From Clostridia bacterium (lineage in GTDB: Bacteria > Bacillota > Clostridia > Oscillospirales > CAG-272): DNA of 64,000 nucleotides. The position numbers were made by a program, and so were the translations under genes. The notes below the pieces were generated by a model that was given only the letters and a program-made list of their open reading frames with translations, ran no database searches and had not been told where the DNA came from. Positions 60,266-64,000 of the stretch are shown one piece after another; within the stretch, counting starts at the first letter, position 1; each line of letters begins with the position of its first letter. The stretch is from NCBI GenBank assembly GCA_017387685.1, contig JAFOEU010000010.1:1-64000 (forward strand), read 5' to 3'.

Positions 60266-61402
60266 ATGAAAATTCCTGAGAATTTTAAACAAAAATATCA
60301 TTTGACGGGGGAAAGCTACGATCCCGCGAACGTCGATGCGGCACTTTCTGAGCTTTTTTCCGTTTCAAGCAAACTTTATAAAGAAAACGCGGATCTTAAG
60401 GCGGAGCTTGCTCGCCTTCAAGAGTCTTCCGCGGCGCCTCTAATTGCTCCCTCCTCGGTTGATCTTTCCGGCGTTGAGGCTATGATAATCTGTCTTGAGC
60501 AGAGACTTGATGATATTAAATCCACAGTAAACGATACCCTCTGCATTGCCAACGATGCTGTTATCTCGGCAAAGAGAGCGGAGGAGTACGCTATTGAGGC
60601 GAAAAAATCCGCCGACGGCGCAAAGATCGCAGCAGAGGATGCTTGCACAGCCGCGCAGAGTGCTGCCGTGGCATCCGAAAAGGCATCGGACTCAGCTTTT
60701 GCGGCAAACGCACTTACCGCCGATGCGCTCGAGATAACGAGAGACGTTCGAAACACCGTCGTGTCTATTGATACAAAGCTTGATTGTATGAGCCTTACAG
60801 AGATCGACGATGAGCTTGACGAAAGCAGCGTTGAGGAGCTGATCGCTATTGCCAACGAGGCTGCAAACGAAGTCCTCGAGGAGCTTCAAGATGAAGATGA
60901 AGCAAATGCAGAGGACGTGGCTTTTGGTGTTGAATTTGAATTCGAGCGCGAGGGGGAGGAATCCTCCGACCGCACCGAAGATGCTGAAATCAGTATTCTT
61001 TTCGACATTTCGGAAATCGACAGCGAATCAGAGAAGGAAAAAACTGTCGAGGAGACAGAGGAGATCGAACAGATCGAAGAGATCCTTGAGATCGAAGAGG
61101 AGGAAGAAATCAGGGAGACCGAGGAATCCGAGGCAGATGGTGAGAGCGATGATATCGCCGCAGATCTCATAAAAACCGCAGGTCTTGACGCTGAGGTCGA
61201 GCAGATCGAGCCCGCAGAGGAAGTCAGCGATGAGGATCTCACCTCAAAGCTTGCCGAAATGTATTCATCCGAGGCATCAGCCGAGGAAGAAACCGAGGGA
61301 GCTCCCGAAGAAGAAGAAAAGCCCGAGGAAAAGCCCGCGCCCACCTCGTTTAACGATATGAAGAGTGCTCTTGACGCCATCCGCGCAAGACTCAAAAAAT
61401 AA
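60266..61402 (+). CDS. acidic coiled-coil protein in the DivIVA position
   Basis: A 378-residue protein. The N-terminus (FKQKYHLTGESYDPANVDAA and KLYKENADLKAELARLQ) faintly resembles the DivIVA pattern Y-D---VD--L followed by a coiled coil. An Ala-rich helical part (about residues 85-150) and a very acidic tail follow (more than a third Glu/Asp, about 200-360, with runs such as EIEQIEEILEIEEEEE), then a basic end RARLKK. The ATG at 60266 has GGAG six bases upstream; an ATG at 60254 is weaker. It stands where divIVA/ylmH usually follow yggT. Confidence 0.7.
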   Translation: MKIPENFKQKYHLTGESYDPANVDAALSELFSVSSKLYKENADLKAELARLQESSAAPLIAPSSVDLSGVEAMIICLEQRLDDIKSTVNDTLCIANDAVISAKRAEEYAIEAKKSADGAKIAAEDACTAAQSAAVASEKASDSAFAANALTADALEITRDVRNTVVSIDTKLDCMSLTEIDDELDESSVEELIAIANEAANEVLEELQDEDEANAEDVAFGVEFEFEREGEESSDRTEDAEISILFDISEIDSESEKEKTVEETEEIEQIEEILEIEEEEEIRETEESEADGESDDIAADLIKTAGLDAEVEQIEPAEEVSDEDLTSKLAEMYSSEASAEEETEGAPEEEEKPEEKPAPTSFNDMKSALDAIRARLKK

Positions 61403-61449
61403 ACCCATTCAATTTCAGAAATACATAATTTTAAGGAGATATACACATT

Positions 61450-64000
61450 ATGTCCAAGGACTACACAAGCACACTTAATCTGCCCCAGACAAGCTTTGCG
61501 ATGAGGGCAAATCTGCCTCAGCGCGAGCCCGAAATGCTCAAGTATTGGCAGGAAAAGGATCTTTACAACCGTCTGCTCGAAAATGCAGAGGGCAAGCCTC
61601 AGTTCGCACTTCACGACGGCCCTCCCTTCTCGAACGGAAATATCCATATGGGTCACGCGCTCAACAAGATCCTCAAGGATATCATCAATAAGTCCAAGAT
61701 CATGGGCGGCTACCGCGTTCCCTTCGTTCCCGGCTGGGATAACCACGGTATGCCCATCGAATCCGCTATTATCAAGAAGAATAAGCTCGACCGCAAGAAG
61801 ATGTCGATCTCGGAGTTCCGCTCCGCTTGCCACAAGTTCGCTCAGGACTTCGTTGATAAGCAGTCGGCACAGTTCCAGCGCCTCGGCGTAGTTGCAGATT
61901 GGGAGCATCCTTATATCACTATGGCGCCCGAGTTTGAGGCACGCGAGGTTCGCGTTTTCGGTGAGATGTTCAAGCGCGGATATATCTACAAGGGTCTCAA
62001 GCCCGTTTATTGGTGCCCCCACGACGAGACCGCTCTCGCAGAGGCAGAGATCGAGTACGCTGACGATAAGTGTACCTCCATCTTCGTTAAGTTCAAGGTA
62101 AACGATGACAAGGGCAAGCTCGCAGGACTTGATCTTGACAACACCTATTTCATCATCTGGACTACTACCACCTGGACTCTCCCCGGCAACCTTGCCATCG
62201 CCCTCAACCCCATCGAGAACTATGCAGTTCTCCGCGCGGCTGACGGCAAGTGCTACATCGTAGCGGAGGCTCTCGCGGCAAAGACCATGGCTGCGGGCGG
62301 CATCGAGGAGTACGAGACCGTTCTCACTATGCCCGGTCGCGAGTTCGAATTTATGACCGCACGCCATCCCTTCCTCGACCGCGACAGTATCGTTGTCAAC
62401 GCTGACTACGTTACTATGGACAGCGGTACAGGCTGTGTTCACACCGCTCCCGGCTTCGGTGCTGATGACTACAACACCTGTAAGAGATACAATATTGATA
62501 TCATCGTTCCCGTTGACGACCGCGGTTATCAGACCGAGGAGGCAGGCAAGTACGCGGGAATGTACTACGAGAAGTCGAACGAGGCGATCCTTGCGGATAT
62601 GCAGGAATCGGGCGCACTCTTCGCATCCGAGACCACCGTTCACTCCTATCCTCACTGCTGGAGATGTAAGAATCCCATCATCTTCCGCGCAACTCCCCAG
62701 TGGTTCTGCTCCGTTGCAGGCTTCAAGGATGCCGCAGTTGCGGCTTGCGAGCCCGTAACCTGGCTTCCCGCTTGGGGCGGCGAGAGAATGGTTCAGATGA
62801 TCCGCGAGCGCGCAGACTGGTGTATCTCCCGTCAGCGTCATTGGGGTCTTCCCATTCCCGTATTCTATTGCGAGGACTGCGGCGAGGCGATCTGCAACGA
62901 CGAGTCGATCGACAAGGTAGCAAAGGTATTTGCCGAAAAGGGCTCGAACGCTTGGTTTGACCTCGAGGCTTCCGAGATCCTCGGCGAGGACTTCGTATGC
63001 CCCGTTTGCGGCAAAAAGCATTTCACAAAGGAGACCAACACCCTCGACGGTTGGTTCGACTCCGGCTCTACCCACTTCTCCGTAATCGACGACGCATCCG
63101 ACGTTGAATGGCCCGCAGACGTATATCTTGAGGGCGCAGACCAGTACCGCGGTTGGTTCCAGGCATCTCTCCTGACCGCTATCGGATCGGGCAAGACCGA
63201 TGCACCCTTCAAGCAGGTCCTCACTCACGGTTGGGTAGTTGACGGCGAGGGCAAGGCAATGCACAAGTCCCTCGGTAACGTAATCAACCCCGACGATATC
63301 GTTAAGAAGTACGGCGCAGACCTCGTCCGCCTCTGGGTTGCATCGAGCGACTATCAGGTAGACGTCCGCGTATCCGATAACATCTTCAAGCAGCTCTCCG
63401 AGACCTACCGTAAGATCCGTAACACCGCGCGTATCATTATGGCAAACCTCGGCGACTTCAATCCCGATACCGACTGCGTAGCCCTCGAGGATATGCTCGA
63501 TATCGACCGCTGGGCTCTCTCCCGCCTCGAGGCTCTTATCGACGAGGTAAATAAGGCTTATGACGGCTATTCCTTCCACCTCGTTTACCACGCGATCAAC
63601 AACTTCTGCACCGTTGATATGTCGAAGCTCTATATCGACATTACAAAGGACCGCGTTTACGTTGAGAATCCCACCTCGAAGGCTCGCAGAAGCGCACAGA
63701 CCGCGCTCTATTATATCATCTCCGCACTCGTTAAGATGATCGCGCCCATCCTCGCCTTCACCGCAGAGGAGATCTGGCAGGCTATGCCTCACGCATCGAC
63801 CGACGACGTGACCAGCGTTTATCTCTCCGAGATGCCCAAGGCAGAAGGTAAGTTTGCATTCGACGGCGCAGAGAGATGGGAAGAACTCTTCACTCTCCGT
63901 GACGACGTTATGAAGGCGCTCGAGATCGCGCGTGCCGAGAAGAAGATCGGTAAGTCGCTCGACGCAAAGGTAACCGTTTACACCGCCGACGAGGCTACCC
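61450..64000 (+). CDS. ileS: isoleucyl-tRNA synthetase (3' end beyond the window)
   Basis: The first 850 codons of a class I synthetase. The HIGH motif reads GNIHMGHALNK (about residues 63-73), WCISRQRHWGLP and the zinc site CEDCGEAI/CPVCGKK of the catalytic insert are seen, and the KMSKS loop reads KAMHKSLGN (about residue 602). The anticodon-binding domain begins near residue 680. AAGGAGAT precedes the ATG. Placement after sepF, yggT and a DivIVA-like gene is the common Gram-positive order. No T-box was seen in the 47-base gap. Confidence 0.97.
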   Translation, partial: MSKDYTSTLNLPQTSFAMRANLPQREPEMLKYWQEKDLYNRLLENAEGKPQFALHDGPPFSNGNIHMGHALNKILKDIINKSKIMGGYRVPFVPGWDNHGMPIESAIIKKNKLDRKKMSISEFRSACHKFAQDFVDKQSAQFQRLGVVADWEHPYITMAPEFEAREVRVFGEMFKRGYIYKGLKPVYWCPHDETALAEAEIEYADDKCTSIFVKFKVNDDKGKLAGLDLDNTYFIIWTTTTWTLPGNLAIALNPIENYAVLRAADGKCYIVAEALAAKTMAAGGIEEYETVLTMPGREFEFMTARHPFLDRDSIVVNADYVTMDSGTGCVHTAPGFGADDYNTCKRYNIDIIVPVDDRGYQTEEAGKYAGMYYEKSNEAILADMQESGALFASETTVHSYPHCWRCKNPIIFRATPQWFCSVAGFKDAAVAACEPVTWLPAWGGERMVQMIRERADWCISRQRHWGLPIPVFYCEDCGEAICNDESIDKVAKVFAEKGSNAWFDLEASEILGEDFVCPVCGKKHFTKETNTLDGWFDSGSTHFSVIDDASDVEWPADVYLEGADQYRGWFQASLLTAIGSGKTDAPFKQVLTHGWVVDGEGKAMHKSLGNVINPDDIVKKYGADLVRLWVASSDYQVDVRVSDNIFKQLSETYRKIRNTARIIMANLGDFNPDTDCVALEDMLDIDRWALSRLEALIDEVNKAYDGYSFHLVYHAINNFCTVDMSKLYIDITKDRVYVENPTSKARRSAQTALYYIISALVKMIAPILAFTAEEIWQAMPHASTDDVTSVYLSEMPKAEGKFAFDGAERWEELFTLRDDVMKALEIARAEKKIGKSLDAKVTVYTADEAT

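Noticed and set aside
60886..63792. A 968-codon open frame on the minus strand opposite ileS and the acidic protein gene
   Set aside because: It is the antisense shadow of two strongly coding plus-strand genes with skewed codon use. No promoter or ribosome binding site supports it and the product has no family character.

Overview
This window reads as chromosome of an uncultured anaerobic Clostridia-type bacterium (phylum Bacillota). The evidence is a rpmG-secE-nusG-rplK-rplA block, a class A RNase P RNA, a SepF/YggT/YggS cell-division neighbourhood, a MecA-like protein and many lipoproteins with a lipobox followed by Thr/Glu/Ala/Pro linkers (ETTEAP type), as in gut or rumen Clostridia. Promoters are very uniform: more than twenty have a TTGACA-like box, a 17-bp spacer and TATAAT, often with TG one base before the -10. 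All calls were made by reading the sequence; no database search was run.

Layout. 1-620: start of a partial minus-strand gene, a hairpin-rich repeat array and a first copy of a dispersed repeat. 707-4900: ribosomal/secretion block on the minus strand (rplA, rplK, nusG, an enlarged secE, rpmG), a small surface protein, secG, tRNA-Ser and rnpB. 4904-13070: a secreted EEP-type lipoprotein, a possible 21-codon membrane peptide, a Na+/Ca2+ antiporter followed by a GH16 enzyme, a glycerophosphodiesterase, and a 1062-residue ECF sigma factor fused to a very large C-terminal region. 13117-19410 (minus): two hydrolase operons (EEP, AlkP-like, histidine phosphatase, SGNH; and CocE-type hydrolase, GNAT, GH20). 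19565-21351: zinc-ribbon/lipoprotein/membrane protein operon divergent from a small Xre repressor with twin operators. 21392-30092: URO-D-like protein, CE2-like esterase fused to a beta-helix, two MATE exporters around a UDP-GlcNAc epimerase and a cupin, and a RelB/RelE-type toxin-antitoxin pair. 30240-35185 (minus): complete hexuronate operon uxaC-uxuA-uxuB-kdgA-kdgK (glucuronate to pyruvate and glyceraldehyde-3-phosphate). 35554-40077: PHP-domain protein, orphan solute-binding lipoprotein, tRNA-Gln(CTG), sugar isomerase-like protein and HU.

40172-44487 holds an OmpR-type two-component system followed by a lipoprotein and an orphan type IV pilin-like protein; the promoters of both units lack a proper -35 and carry the same 11-bp direct repeats, suggesting one regulon. 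44584-53004: a MITE-like element, serS, surface lipoproteins (one BspA-like leucine-rich repeat protein), a MecA-like protein, a type 4 uracil-DNA glycosylase and an SGNH lipoprotein. 53097-64000: dapA, then a plus-strand run queA-(unknown)-miaA-(HlyD-like)-yggS-sepF-yggT-(coiled coil)-ileS, the last running off the window.

The metabolic theme is polysaccharide and uronate use (GH16, GH20, CE2-like, uronate operon, solute-binding protein) combined with many secreted lipoproteins. The most unusual points are SecE with a signal-peptide and His/Asp-rich extension, the giant sigma factor with an internally duplicated domain, the TCS/lipoprotein/pilin regulon, the 33-bp palindrome that takes in the 3' end of tRNA-Gln, and mini-hairpin repeat arrays, one of which now encodes the C-terminus of DapA.
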